Positions 24,034-35,449 of a stretch of DNA of 64,000 bases are shown here, piece after piece (the stretch's first letter is position 1; the number at the start of each line of letters is the position of its first letter). This DNA is from Hetaerina americana (lineage: Eukaryota > Arthropoda > Insecta > Odonata > Calopterygidae), in NCBI GenBank assembly GCA_022747635.1, contig JAKTNV010000002.1:109209869-109273868 (forward strand), read 5' to 3'. Below the pieces are notes generated by a model that saw nothing but the letters and a program-made list of their open reading frames with translations, had not been told where the DNA came from and searched no databases. The translations under genes and the position numbers were made by a program.

Positions 24034-24235
24034 TTTAGACGGGTAAGGCAATTTGAAGCGTAGTGAAAGCACACCGGAACAAATTAACGATACCGACCTA
24101 CACGACCATAGGCAACAACATCTACGTGTACTTTGGGAGGAACAGCAACGGCATCTTTAGGTAAATTACATAACATATAACTTACGGCGTTGCCGCAACG
24201 AAATGCGGCGCCATCGTTCTAGCGGGTGAAATGAA
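24034..24235 (-). promoter_or_regulatory. Likely promoter/5' UTR region of Tpd52
   Basis: Just upstream of the Tpd52 ATG, a patch at about 24185-24235 is richer in CpG than anything nearby. On the minus strand it contains AACGATGGCGCCGC, similar to the ATGGCGGC-type motif seen in TATA-less promoters, followed by a GTAAGT donor-like site. A non-coding first exon is possible. This is position and composition evidence only. Confidence 0.35.
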
Positions 24236-25944
24236 CTTTCTTACTTAAACTCTTTATATATATCTTTAATTTCATCAGCTCCCAAACGCCTTGTTAACTT
24301 AAATATATTTTATGAATAAAATAAAGCTTGTTCATACCAGTCAAGGTAGCAATTGCGATGGTTACTGAATATTTATAAAGCGGACTTCACAAAAATTATG
24401 CAAACGTGAATGTAACAGAAATTTGTGTGTTTATCCATTACTCAGAGATTTTCCCAAGAAGATTACCCTTACATCATAAATCGAGTATAATAAAAACTTG
24501 TATCCTTCCATACGCAGCCTATTTTATTTACTCACGAATATACATTTATTTTTCTAGAATTTTTCTATTTCATAAGTTAGCGTGCTTTGTTTTCTTTAAC
24601 CACTGCAGTCGTACATCAACCAAAAAGTAAATTGGGAAAGAGCTAAGACATGCAATTGAAGGCTAAATGATATGAAACTTCAATTTCAAACTATGAGACC
24701 ATCTCTATCTCTCTTTCTATTTGACCAATTATTGTCAAGTCCAGATCAAAGTCACTTTATAAAATAAAATATTAATGTTCAATGTATTTTATTAATTTTC
24801 ATGCAGGACGGTTAAAGTAAGAGAGATGAAGGCACAATGAGAGAAATTCTTTTTTCATCAAGCACCTACAAGCATTATTTATTCATAATAAAACCCTGAG
24901 TAAATTACCTTCCTGCACATGGTAATCCTGTAGGATGAAAAAGATAATTGAGAGGTACATATTAAGGAAATCCTGTAAATAATGAGTGTTGTATCTCCAG
25001 TGGCTCCTCAGCTCTTTTGTGTATTAGAGTAAAAATAATTCTGTGAATAATATTGGTATTTATTGGAATTATTGCAAGACCCACCCATTGAGAAAACCCT
25101 GTCATAAAACAAGAATATATTTTCCTAATTTTTCATTTGTCAATTTAACAGCAACGGTGAAAAAACAAGTTTTGGTATCTCATTTTTAAAATATTAATAC
25201 TGCCACAATGAATTTTTGCTGAAAAATAGGAACATAATGTCAAGATTATCTGCTTTGATATCAGTCCAGCTTCAGCTTTGATATCAGTCAGCTCCAGTTT
25301 CATGTTGGCTTTGAACAGTTGAATAATAACAAATATTACACTAAAATGCAGGAAAATATTTGAAAACTTTTCATGTGATTATTTGCCATAATGTACCAAT
25401 GTTGGTACAATATTTATTGGACTGGAATAGAAAGGTTCCAAGTGTACATTTTGGGTATTTATTTATTGTGTATGATATGAGAGTTGTGTTCTTGGGGGAT
25501 TAAAATGGATGTGTGGTGACATTGTAAAGAAATCTTAATGCACTTTGGCACTGTATTTACCATTCTAGCTGCCTCTTTAATTTCCTTGCTCTTTTTGAAG
25601 TGCATGCCTTCTACTAATTGTGCAGCTGGGACACATTTTATTCGGTTTGGAATAAACTAGATATAGATATGTTGGAAAATATAATTTTATTGTTGCAATT
25701 ACTTTTACAGGTGTTGCTCGCGATAATTAATGCTTGACATAAAATCATTAGAGCTGCTTCACACTTATTCAGTACATACATGAAACTTCATGCATGCCTC
25801 TGCTTTTGACTAAAAAGTAGATTTTCATATTAGGTACTATTGACTATTTGAATATAAGGAAATGTAACTTAGCCAATGGAATGCTGGGGAATAGCTTTAA
25901 TGTAAATTCTAGGAATACCAGGGAGGCATTTATACAAAATTATA
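24236..25944. other. AT-rich intergenic stretch
   Basis: No gene supported. A plus-strand open frame at 24406-24630 includes SSIIKTCILPYAA, faintly like the end of a non-LTR reverse transcriptase, but too short to call. Confidence 0.4.
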
Positions 25945-25959
25945 TTGCAAATATATTTA

Positions 25960-27050
25960 AATTTAAGCATTTTTAACAAGTTCATAGGAACCCTGCCCAT
26001 GAACCAAAGCCTGAAATTGTTATATCTTCTCTTGGAATCGAACGCCAAGGACATCATTCCAAACAAATCGCCAGGCCCTGATCAAATCCCTTCTCGTGTA
26101 TACAAAACACTAGCCTCAGAAATAGCTCATTTTCTGGAAAAAACATTTAATAGATCCCTAAATGATTGTGCAGTACCCAAAGCCTACAGAATAGCCAACA
26201 TCACTTCAATATTAAAAAAAGGAGACAGAGAAGATCCAAGTAACTACCAACCCATTCGAAGCAAAATTGTAAAGCACTCAATTGTAAGTTCACTTATGAA
26301 ATATCTTGATTCTAAGAATGAACTAACAAGAAATCAACACGATTTTTGAAAGAGTAGATTTTGCGAGACGCAACCGGCACTTTTCGTTCATGATGTTTGG
26401 TCTCTGGAGAAAATAACATACAAATCGATGCTATATTTCTAGATTTAAATAAAAACATTCGACAAGGTCCCTCATAAAGAGTTGCTTCAAAACTTGGGCA
26501 GGTGCAGGACTAATAAATGTGTAATAGACTAGATTAATAATTTTTTAACAGGCCACGAGCAACGGATCGTTATAGACGGGGTATCATCGGGCATAGTAAG
26601 CGTAACATTGGGCGTCCCACAAGGAAGTGTTATTGGTCCACTATTGTTCCTTTTCTACATTAATGACATCGGGTCTCAGGTTTATAGTGAACTTCATCTA
26701 TTCGCTGACAATGCCATGATACATACGGAAATATTCAGTCATGCAGAAAGGGTATCATTAGCTAACGACCTAAATACAATTCAAAAGTGGTGTGAGACAT
26801 GGAAGATAGAATTAAATTTGAATAAATGTGTTTCTATAAATTTTTGAAGGAAAAGTATTTCACCCGTTCAAACACTGTACAGGGAACCAACATTAAACAT
26901 GTGGAATTGGTAAAATACTTGGGTGTAACAATGACTACGGATATGTGCTGGGGGAAACACATTCGTGAAATTTGCGGAATAGCTCAAAAAAAGTTGGGAT
27001 TCATAAAAGTAATGCTTGGGAATTGTATTGGAAGGGTCAAGGAGGTTTGA
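25960..27050 (+). pseudogene. Non-LTR reverse transcriptase, decayed
   Basis: Broken plus-strand frames follow the order of a Jockey/CR1-like RT: NKSPGPDQIPSRVYKTLASE, ITSILKKGDREDPSNYQPI, a shifted stretch around FDKVPHKELL, then LGVPQGSVIGPLLFLFYIND and FADN, IQKWCETWKIELNLNKC, VKYLGVTM and KKLGFIKVMLGNC. At least four frameshifts or stops interrupt it. The catalytic YADD box reads FADN, so one of the two metal-binding aspartates is lost. The coding remnant stops at 27050, where mariner-like sequence begins; the thumb and tail are missing. Confidence 0.88.
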
Positions 27051-28213
27051 TAATTCACGGTAGACGTGTTTTGGTGTGCCCGGCGATTTCATATAATGAA
27101 AATATTTGATCAAAGACTTTGCGTCAAATTTTGTGTAAAAAATGGAAATAAGTGCTCCGTAACACTTGGATTGTTGACAGTGATTGATTGTTGATTGCAT
27201 ACAGTGAGTCTGCTCTGGGTAAATAAAATGTTTAGATGGGTTAAAAGCTCTTCCAAGATGGCTGAGAAGATGTATATGACGAACCTTCCTCTGGACGCGC
27301 TAGCTCGCCAACAACAGATTAAAACGCTGAAGCACCGAAGAAAATTGTTTTAAAAAATCGTCAAATCACTATTAGAGAAGTTGCTGAGGATGTTGGCATA
27401 TCGGTTGGTTCGTGCCATGCAATTTTTTCGGATATTTTGGGCATGAGGCGTGTGTCAGCGAAGCTCGTTCGGAAACTGCTTAATTTTGACCAGAAGAACC
27501 GTCGCATGAGCATCGCTCAGGAGCTGTTGAATTACGTTAATGATGATCCTGATTTGCTCAAAAGGATCATAAATGTTGACGAATCATGGGTATTTGGTTA
27601 TGACGTCGAAACCAAAGCCCAATCGTCCCAACGGAAGAATTCTCGAAACCGAAAAAAGTACGCCAAGTTCGATCAAATGTCAAGGTTTCGCTCAGTTTTC
27701 TTCGGTTACCGTGGCGTAGAGCATCAGGAGTTCTCACCACAATGTCGTTCCGTTAATAAGGAGTATTACCTTGGAGTTATGTGCCGTTTGCGAGGAGCAA
27801 TTCGAAAAAAAACGTCCGGAATCATGGAAAAACAGGCTTTTGCATCAAGATAATGCACCTGCACACTCATCGTTACTTGTGAGAGATTTTTTGGCCACAA
27901 TCAACACCACAATCATGCCTCGGCCATAATATTCATCGGTATGCCCCTTGCGACTTTTTCCTGTTCCCAAAACTGAAGAAACCTATGAAAGGGTGGAGAT
28001 TCGCAACGATTGAGGAGATAAAGGCTGCATTGCTGGAAGAGGTCAAGGCTATACCAAAAGGTGCTTATCAGAATTGCTTCGAGGATTAGAAAAAGCGTTG
28101 ACACAAGTGTATTATGTCTGGGGAGGATTACTTCGAAGGGAAGAACTTGAATATTGAAAATGAATAAGTATTTTTTCATAAAAATATAAAGTCACCATAC
28201 TCTGTTAATACAC
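27040..28213 (+). mobile_element. Mariner-type transposon, decayed, near full length
   Basis: The right end reads TACTCTGTTAATACACCTCG at about 28196-28215. A degraded mirror of it may lie at about 27040-27065, directly after the RT remnant. The length fits a complete mariner of about 1.2-1.3 kb, so the element probably inserted into, or replaced the end of, the retrotransposon. The exact left border is uncertain. Confidence 0.7.
27110..28165 (+). pseudogene. Mariner transposase pseudogene
   Basis: Pieces in order are RLCVKFCVKNG (N-terminus), a shifted helix-turn-helix region including ITIREVAEDVGISVGSCHAI, then from 27437 an open frame MRRVSAKLVRKLLNFDQKNR...RIINVDESWVFGYDVETKAQ with the first catalytic aspartate. 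After a shift comes LLHQDNAPAHSS with the second, then YAPCDFFLFPKLKKPMKGW and DYFEGKNLNIENE at the C-terminus. The third catalytic motif (PPYSPDLAPCDF in the family) is damaged by a frameshift. At least three frame breaks make it inactive. The family differs from the mariners at 11, 29 and 35 kb. Confidence 0.88.
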
Positions 28214-29153
28214 CTCGTAGATGTATTATCACTAAATAGATACAGAAATTTATACTTGTATACTCGTATTAACAACTTTTTTCATGGTGAGGATATTTGC
28301 CACTTCAATTAAACCACTCCTGAAATGATATGTTGGTGAATTTTTCCCAATATAAAAACATTAATGGCTAGTTATACATTGAAAATTTCTAATGGTGAAA
28401 CAAAAGCATATTTTTTTCATTTATCGCCTTAAACAAATAATATGTAAGTTACCTTATGATCTAGGTCAAATTTTAATGCAAAAGTTAAGAAGCTATGGTG
28501 AATGGTGACAGTTATTTTAGGAAAATAATCGATTTTCATTTAGTTCATGGCTAAAATTATTTGGTAAGGAGCATAGATTTATATACCATGGAAACTTGGT
28601 CTGATCAAAAAACTTATTTTTTTTCAAATTGACTTCATGCTCAAGAAGCAAATATTTATAAATAATATGAATTTTATATCGAATTATTACTAATTTTTTA
28701 CATTTCATTTCATTCTGTTATGGTTTGAGATGAAACAGCATCCTTCAATTTCATGGTTTCTCTTCTTCAGCAGGATCCTTCACCTCCACAATTATCGCGT
28801 TCTGAACACTTTCCTACGCTCTCTTCCCTTATCCCACACATTTTTAATGATGGACTTCTTTCGTGTATGGGATATGTGTTTTTGTGTTTCCCTGGAAGAT
28901 GAGAATCTTGTGCTCGTCATCCTTTCTGGTTCTGCTCCTCTGATGTGGTCATAGAATGCCTCTTTGATTTTCATACAACTCTGTGTTTGGACTCGAGTGG
29001 GACGTAAACTCGTTGGCCTTTTTCCTTTTTTGGGTCCCAGGAACTTCCTTCCTTTTTATTTCTATTTCCAATCGTCCCTTCATGGCTATTTTCCTTATTT
29101 TACGCAGGCAATATAGATTATGGATGTTCAGTTTTATCTCATTCTATTAAACA
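28214..29153. other. Non-coding stretch
   Basis: AT-rich with complementary open frames near 28730-28974 that match nothing I know. No gene supported. Confidence 0.4.
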
Positions 29154-29546
29154 CGCGGGTAGGCTGTAAAGCAATGCACACATGCTTGTAGAGCACGAAC
29201 AAAATCAAATAGCGAGATCGGGCTGAAAGTACATCAAAGTACAATTCTTAAATTCAAAATCATACATTTATTTTTCAACATGGTGACCGTAAAGGCTAAC
29301 ACATCTCTCCCAACGTGTAACAAGTTTTTTCATTCCGTCACTGAAAAACTCTTCCGACACTTTTCTCGAATCCAGGATTTGATAGCTGCCTTCACCTCAT
29401 CGTCCGAGGTGTAATGATTACCCTTGAGGTGTCTCTTGAGTTGAAAAAAATAAAAATCGCAAGGCAGAAGACCGGGGGAATAAGGAGGGTGTGGAATCGG
29501 TTCAGATTTCAGGTTTCGCAGAGCCTCTCCAGTTGCGCGCGAGGAG

Positions 29547-30783
29547 TAATTAATTCTCGTGGACGGACCCCCGTTACTCCGGTCGGGGCTCCACTGTGTT
29601 GCCTTTCCAGCCGCCTAGGCTTCTAAGGCAGGGCGTCGTCTTCTGCGTTGTCACGGCGTTCTGGCGATCCCTGCTACTGAAGCCTGGGCCTCTTCTTCGC
29701 TGGGAGGGCATCTTGGCGATCCATGCTCGCAATGGGGCGCTTATAGCGGTCCCACGTTGAAACCTGGATCTCTCCGAGGCGTCGGATGGTGGCGACGTCT
29801 GAATCCGCAGCCCTCTCGAAGAATCTTCGAGACAGCTCCGGAAGAAGGACGTTCAGAGGTTCCATGTTCCCGTCCTGGTGCATCTCTTCCACGCGGGCGT
29901 AGCGCCCGCATCCCAAGATGCACCGTAGCGCAGAGTTCTGCACCACTTGGATGAGAGCGAGGGTAGACTTCGGCACTCCTGACCATACCGGCGCTGCGTA
30001 CGTGATGACAGGCAACACGCACGCTCGGTACAGTCGACGCTTCGTTTCCGAGCTCAGGACCCCCGGACGAATAATCGGCCGAAGCCGGTTAAGCGCCGCG
30101 AAGGCCTTCCCTCGGACACGTCGCGCTTGGGCGTTCCAAAGGAGTTTCCGGTCCATCAGCACTCCGAGGTAGAGAACCTCGGATTCCCACGGAAGGGTGA
30201 CTCCATTCACCGACAGCTCCTCTTCTGTCGGCGCTCCTCTGCCGGTATGGAAGACGATTGCCTTCGTTTTCCCGGCATTGACTGCAAACCGCCAGCGACG
30301 ATACCACGAAAGTAGCTCGTCGACGACGATCTGCAGCCTCTCCACGGCGAAAGATATTCGCCGGGAGCTGCACAGGAGCGCCGCGTCGTCCGCGTATAGT
30401 GACAGGACCTCGTGCCTCCCATGACTCCTGGGAATGTCATGGGAGAAGATGTTGAATAATACTGGCCCGAGAACCGAACCCTGGGGGACACCAGCGGAGA
30501 TCCGGTGCACCCCAGAGAACGAGTCAGACCAGGAAACGACGAAGGTCCTGTCTCTTAGGAAGGAGCGGATCACCTCGATGATCCACGTCGGGAAGTGGAG
30601 TCTCCGCATCTTCAACAGCAGTGCCTGGTGCCAGACGCGGTCAAACGCCTTGCTGACGTCGAAAAATGCGCCTGCCACCGACATCTTCCTGTTGAAGGCG
30701 TCCGTGATGAAGTCCGTGGTTCTCACCAGCTGATGGACCGTGGAATGCCGCTCGCGGAAGCCGAACTGCTCATCCGGGAGGAA
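29547..30783 (-). mobile_element. Jockey-like non-LTR retrotransposon, 5'-truncated, nested in mariner copy A
   Basis: The insert is flanked by GAGGAG at 29541-29546 and at 30784-30789, a 6-bp target duplication. The mariner reads continuously once the insert and one GAGGAG are removed, as judged against copy B. The element is strikingly GC-rich (well above 50%) in an AT-rich window. The 5' end is cut inside the RT domain, the usual result of incomplete reverse transcription. The 3' UTR is about 125 bp and ends AGAATTAATTA without a long tail. Confidence 0.9.
29674..30783 (-). CDS. Jockey-like reverse transcriptase, 5'-truncated but otherwise open
   Basis: An uninterrupted ~370-codon frame begins at the truncation with PDEQFGFRERHSTVHQLVRT and runs to KKRPRLQ and a stop. 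Motifs seen are GAFFDVSKAFDRVWHQALL, SAGVPQGSVLGPVLFNIFSH, LSLYADDAALLC with both catalytic aspartates, FAVNAGKTKAIVFH, VLYLGVLMDRKL, and a C-terminal ACVLPVITYAAPVWSG. It lacks the endonuclease and the first RT blocks. The frame continues upstream into mariner DNA to 30900, but those ~40 codons are not in the transposase frame and are a chance fusion. The lack of any disabling mutation shows the insertion is young. Confidence 0.9.
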   Translation of the reverse strand, partial: FLPDEQFGFRERHSTVHQLVRTTDFITDAFNRKMSVAGAFFDVSKAFDRVWHQALLLKMRRLHFPTWIIEVIRSFLRDRTFVVSWSDSFSGVHRISAGVPQGSVLGPVLFNIFSHDIPRSHGRHEVLSLYADDAALLCSSRRISFAVERLQIVVDELLSWYRRWRFAVNAGKTKAIVFHTGRGAPTEEELSVNGVTLPWESEVLYLGVLMDRKLLWNAQARRVRGKAFAALNRLRPIIRPGVLSSETKRRLYRACVLPVITYAAPVWSGVPKSTLALIQVVQNSALRCILGCGRYARVEEMHQDGNMEPLNVLLPELSRRFFERAADSDVATIRRLGEIQVSTWDRYKRPIASMDRQDALPAKKRPRLQ

Positions 30784-30874
30784 GAGGAGTGTGAGGACGA
30801 GCGTTGTCATGTCGCAAGACAATTGGCGCCAGGCTGTCTTTAACACGACAAACTCGACTAATATGGCTTGCGAT

Positions 30875-31186
30875 TCACTTTTGAGTGATTCGCCGGTCAT
30901 TTTGAATCAAATCTTCGACGAGTTTGCGATGTTTATCGTCTGTGGCAGTGATCGGAAGTCCGTTGCGTGTTTCATCAACAATTATAGCTTTTCCAGGCTC
31001 GCAACCACGACATTTTAATACCAATCGATTTACAGTATACCTATCAACAGCATCGTCACCATAAACAGCCTTCAAACGACGATGAATCTCAGGAGGAGTC
31101 ACTTTTTCAGCAGATAAAAATTCGATATCAACACGCTGTTTAACTTTAGGTTGACAAAGCACTAGAACACGTCTCCATACCTCCAC
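30875..31186 (-). pseudogene. Mariner transposase N-terminal half, copy A
   Basis: The frame starts MEVWRRVLVLCQPKVKQRVD and continues IEFLSAEKVTPPEIHRRLKA, VYGDDAVDRYTVNR, GKAIIVDETRNGLPITATDD and NDRRITQK before a stop: the paired-type DNA-binding half and linker of a mariner transposase. The following catalytic part is missing. A QHDNARPH-like remnant (read here as RHDNARPH) lies just before the Jockey insertion (about 30785-30815), and the last part (ending near KRWEK-like text, about 29290-29520) is on the other side of the insertion. Copy B at 35603 is 80-90% similar over the first 75 codons. Confidence 0.85.
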
Positions 31187-31339
31187 TTCTCAAAATACAC
31201 TGAATGAATGTAACGACCCCAAACCTGCGCATGCGTGTTGAGGGGAGATGTTACTTCCACATGTCACCAGGAGTGCTTCTATAAGTCATTTTGTTCGTGG
31301 TCTACAAGCATGTGTGCGTTAGTTTTCAGCCTATCCTCG

Positions 31340-31490
31340 TATTTTCCAAACGCACATTCATCTGAACCAGTGGCGAAGTGGAGAGGGGAATTAACCGGGC
31401 CCCTCGGACCTCGCCTCCAAGCCTCAGCGAAAGAAGTCAAGGCTGAGGGATTGTGTTTGGAAAACAATACGATTAGCGCTCAGCCGAGAG
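31340..31490. repeat. Inverted repeat arm 1, flanking mariner copy A
   Basis: About 145 bp beginning TATTTTCCAAACGCACATTC and containing GGGCCCCTCGGACCTCGCCT, ending near CTCAGCCGAGAGGA. It is the reverse complement of 35305-35449 with few differences. Each arm directly abuts the same end of its mariner copy. Confidence 0.88.
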
Positions 31491-31814
31491 GAGAAAATAC
31501 TATCACTAAAAACTTCTGATGTGGGTAAAATGGACACTTTTTTAAACTAAGTTTGGCACTAATAAGTACTTATATGTGTGTGCATTGATGTGGGTTCTCC
31601 ATTGGATAAATACCTTACCCCTACTTTTCAGGGATTTTTAGTGGATGTTTTTATTCCCCTTCCCTCATCCCTTAAACGCCTTTCCTCTCCTTCATCCCTT
31701 ATCCTCTCCCCCTTTATTTCACCACCTGTCTCCCCTGGTGTCACCACCTGCCACACACTTTTTTGGATGGATCATGGTCATTGATGTAGATGTAAGCATT
31801 TTGGTTTGGCTGAA

Positions 31815-32320
31815 TTAGGTCTGATAAGTTTGGTATTTGTATTTGTAGGCCTTCTGGCTGAGTCTGAATGCTATCTCTGTCTTTCTCGTCCACTCTTTAA
31901 TATCTGCCCTCTAGATTATGTTTGGGGTCAGAATCTCTCCTAAATATTTGAAATTATGCACTCTTTGAGATTTCACCTTTTGTCTTTGGTTTCCAGACTG
32001 GACCTTTTGAACCTAAGGTCATGTGCCATGTTTTCAAAAGATATAAGTGGTCTTGCTTCTTTCGGGACTTCCGTCTGCTTTGTTGCAATCTCTAGAGTTT
32101 CTGCAAAAAACAGCACATAATTTTTTGTGAAGTCAAAACGTTCAATTTTTAGCCCAGTCTTCTTTTGACCTGATTTGACCCCTATCCATGAGTAATGTGC
32201 TGACTTATTCCTTCGCTGTACTTTTAAATCACCTTTTCCAAAATATATTTGAACAAGATTGGGGAAAGGCTCAACCCTGTTTTGATGTTAAAAGATTCTG
32301 ATAATTCTCTTAATAGCGTA
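31815..32320 (-). pseudogene. Third reverse transcriptase remnant, heavily decayed
   Basis: Minus-strand fragments in order are ESFNIKTGLSLSPILFKYIL and EKVI (about 32220-32300, the G-x-RQGD-x-LSP-x-LF box), then YVLFFAETLEIATKQTEVPK (about 32060-32130, where YADDLALLAE is expected), ISFENMAHDLRFKRSSLETK, and VHNFKYLGEIL followed by EWTRKTEIAFRLSQKAY (about 31830-31970). This order fits the palm and thumb of a non-LTR RT. The YADD box is destroyed and the frame broken many times. Confidence 0.7.
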
Positions 32321-35304
32321 ACTTAGGATCGGGTGTTTGTTAATGGTGGTCGGAGCAGACTTGTTTTCTCATATCATTAGTGTCATCATCTTATTATCGA
32401 TCTTATCATCAATTCCAAATTATTTTGACACTACTATCAATGTTTCCCAGGAATTGAGATGAAATCCGTTTTAAGTCCGAGGCATAATACTTCCACCTTC
32501 CTTTACTTGAGGTGTCATAGTCCTCAAATTAGGTCATGAGAATGGCGTCGTCAAAATCGCTGTAATTGTGGGATTGGTGTTGGGTCCCATTGCAACTGTC
32601 GAAACCACGGTTGATTTTCCTACAATATTTGGTTGCGTTGTCCTCTGCTTCCTGGTGATGCCGTCGTTTTGTTCCAGCATATCCTCGATATCATCTAATT
32701 GTGGTACAAGGGTATTCTGAAATGGTTTGCTGTTATCTACCAGGCAAACTCCCTCTGAAGAGTGATAAAGCTTCAATGTTGGTAGATGTGTCTGCTAACC
32801 TCATTTCCTTCACCAAGTTTGACATCATTATGCAGTAGTCCCAAATTTTTGATGATATCCTATCCTGTTCGTTGCTGTATATTATCACACTTAAATTCTT
32901 TTCCAGATGATTCCCTCTCGCGTTGGATGGTCAATCTGGGTTGTATCGTGGAATGTTGTCTACTTGAGGGGCGTCCAAGCGGATTCCAATCATTATTATT
33001 ATTCCACCAGGGATTCCCCACAACCGATAGGGATTGCTCAATGCCGAAAGAAAATCTCCCTTGTCCTCATTGATGTTTGGTTCATTTCTCATGGCACCGG
33101 GCCTCATCTTGAATTTTTGGAACGTTTTGCCGAGTCAAACCCATTAGAGTCTAAATATCCTGGCGAAATACTCTTTTGAAAATTTCCCGCTTCTTTGCAA
33201 TAATTGTTGAGATTATTTTATCGTAAAAATGTTCATGTTGTCTGGCGAGATCTTGTGCTCAATAATTGTGATAGTTGACGAGGGTGCAACCAGGCATGGT
33301 TTAATTTCTACCATTTTCGATTTCGCATCGCTGATAACGAGGAAATGATATCCTTGATATCAGGACCCCGCATAGTCGATGTGCATTCTTTGCTGGTTCC
33401 TCCAATGGAAATGTTTCGGAGGGAATCGTTCCGACGATGCCGTTCACGAACGAACGAAGCGTTCGATGCCTCTGCCTATCGATTTCCGATGGACTTAGCG
33501 GCGAACAGATTATTTCACCTTCGTTATTCCGATATGTGTTCGATGAAATTCTTGCAAAACCCCCATATGTGCTGGTAGAACCACGTCTCGCTGGACAACG
33601 GATGAAAGCGTCGTTAAGAATGGTAAATAAAAGTCTGTCTCATGAACACTGTTTCCACCTAATCCTTATAGAATTCCAGATAAATTTAAATTAAATAAAT
33701 AAATCGGTAATTTCATGAAAATTTTACGCAATGGAAGCGGTTTTTTTCATTATTTGTGTTTAAATAATAACTTTAATGGTAATCTTTCATTGTGCCATAT
33801 TTTTGCGACGATGTTCATTTTTTTCTCCGTGAAACTCCGATTAAATATGCCGAAAACATTACTGGACGCTCACATTCAATATTATTTGATTGGCACAACA
33901 TGTGCAGAAAAGTGAGTACCGATATAATTGAAAGAAAATGTTGTACGTGGCAAACTTGATGTTCTAGGAAACGTGAGTTCAGTCGAGGAAGACTTCTCTT
34001 CTTCTTGCCGCAGAACATTTATTTTTTTGTTTCAAGAAGGATTGTGAATGTGGATACTTCCATGTTGACCGTCGTGAAACAGATACACATATGAAGGAGT
34101 TGATCGATCTTCGCCAAATTTTGCACGCGATATTTTGATGGAAAATCCCAAATTTGGCACGCAACTGCGAAAGCAGTTTCGAATAAAAAACAAAGCGATT
34201 TTTTCGACCTGCCGTACGGTAAATGCCCTCTCAGTGCTCTACCCTCGCTCAGGAATTTTCCGGCAGTCTCTTCCGGTACTCCATTACTTCGATTCGGGTT
34301 TAAATATCTCCATTTCAATTCCTCGTCCGTCTTCCATTTTGATTCAATTGGACGGAACACTTCAGAATCTGAATCCGCATTCGCTTCCAGGAAATAGGGC
34401 GAATTGATTACGCTGTTCCTCAACCTGTGTCTAACAATAATTTAACCTAACTGATAGCACCTTGAAACCCCGGTATTTTACACGTACCTATCCCTGTTGT
34501 GATTTGTATACTAGGTGTTAGCAAAACGATGACTAAAGCATTTTGCCTGAAGTATTCATTAGGGTCTGGTGGACCAGTTTTAGCGCCCTAAAGCTTCACC
34601 CAAGCTGAGTGATTTTCTAGGAACCAGATCTTCCTGGAAAACTACGTTCGGCAAGGGGAAAGGAACTGCTCCCTCCTGTCCTGATGTTTGAGTTTCGCAT
34701 GTCTGAATAGAATCAGAGGAGCTCTACCCTAACCTATCAAACCAACATACGAGTTGATTTCTGTGGCTTGTTGGAAAATGAAGAAACTGTTTCTAGTTCT
34801 ATATTGTGAGCAATAGTTTTATCTTCGCAGTCATCCCTAAACAGTTTCCCCAATCTCGCTCCCATTCCTTCCTTTGTTCACCGCCGAGTTCCACATTGTA
34901 TGTCCCTAATACGTGTGTGTACCATAAAGGCGGGATCTCTTTTTTGCTTTTACGCCGTTGTCCTCGGTGAACATCACCAGAGGAGACATTGTTTTAATGA
35001 AATAGAGTCAAAAAATGTAACCACTCTGGATAAATGGTGACTTAAAAGGGAGAAGATATCGTGTCAGTTTCCACATGAATGAGGAAAACAAAATACTTGG
35101 TCGTCAGTTGAATTGCAGCTCGTGTCCTCGATGCTTGGGAGGACGCAAGACAAGCCCTTGGGCTATGCGATTAGCGCAAATGACCACACTCTTCCTAGTT
35201 TTCAAACGAAGGCTCAACGTCCCGAACACCCTGCTCGCCGTGCGAGCCGAGAGCTACTTAAAAAACCTTCCGCGAGTAATCTCTCCGCCCAGGGAATTCC
35301 TCAC
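32321..35304. other. Non-coding stretch with unassigned open frames
   Basis: Frames of 60-130 codons on both strands (for example 33437-33694 plus and 34019-34423 minus) resemble no family I know and overlap each other. GC content is slightly raised at 33340-33620 and 34540-35300, which suggests old transposon DNA rather than genes. No ends or domains could be fixed. Confidence 0.35.
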
Positions 35305-35449
35305 GGCTGAGTGCTAACCGTATTGTTTTCCAAACACAATCCCTCAGGCTTGACTCCCTTCGCTGAGGCTTGGAGGCGAGGTCCGAGGGGCCCGGTTAAT
35401 TCCCCTCTCCACTTCGCCACTGGTTCAGATGAATGTGCGTTTGAAAATA
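35305..35449. repeat. Inverted repeat arm 2, flanking mariner copy B
   Basis: Reverse complement of 31340-31490 with about ten differences over 145 bp. It abuts the left end of mariner copy B at 35450 in the same relation as arm 1 to copy A. Confidence 0.88.

Larger units (their letters stand above)
29154..31339 (-). mobile_element. Mariner-type transposon copy A, split by a retrotransposon
   Basis: The ends match the mariner at 35450-36364: the left end holds GTAGGCTGTAAAGCAATGCA and the right end reads inward CGAGGATAGGCTGAAAACTA. The right end is followed by TA (31340-31341). The transposase reads on the minus strand. A 1.24-kb Jockey-like element (29547-30783) sits inside. Without it the mariner would be about 950 bp, so it also lacks roughly 350 bp of its centre, like copy B. 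Confidence 0.88.

Noticed and set aside
24406..24630. Possible end of a reverse transcriptase (SSIIKTCILPYAA)
   Set aside because: One short motif-like string without any neighbouring RT block.
30784..30900. N-terminal 40 codons fused in frame to the Jockey-like RT, making a 408-codon frame
   Set aside because: These codons are mariner DNA read in a frame other than that of the transposase; the fusion is an accident of the insertion.
34019..34423. 134-codon minus-strand frame
   Set aside because: No recognisable domain, overlaps a 90-codon frame on the other strand, and lies among transposon debris.
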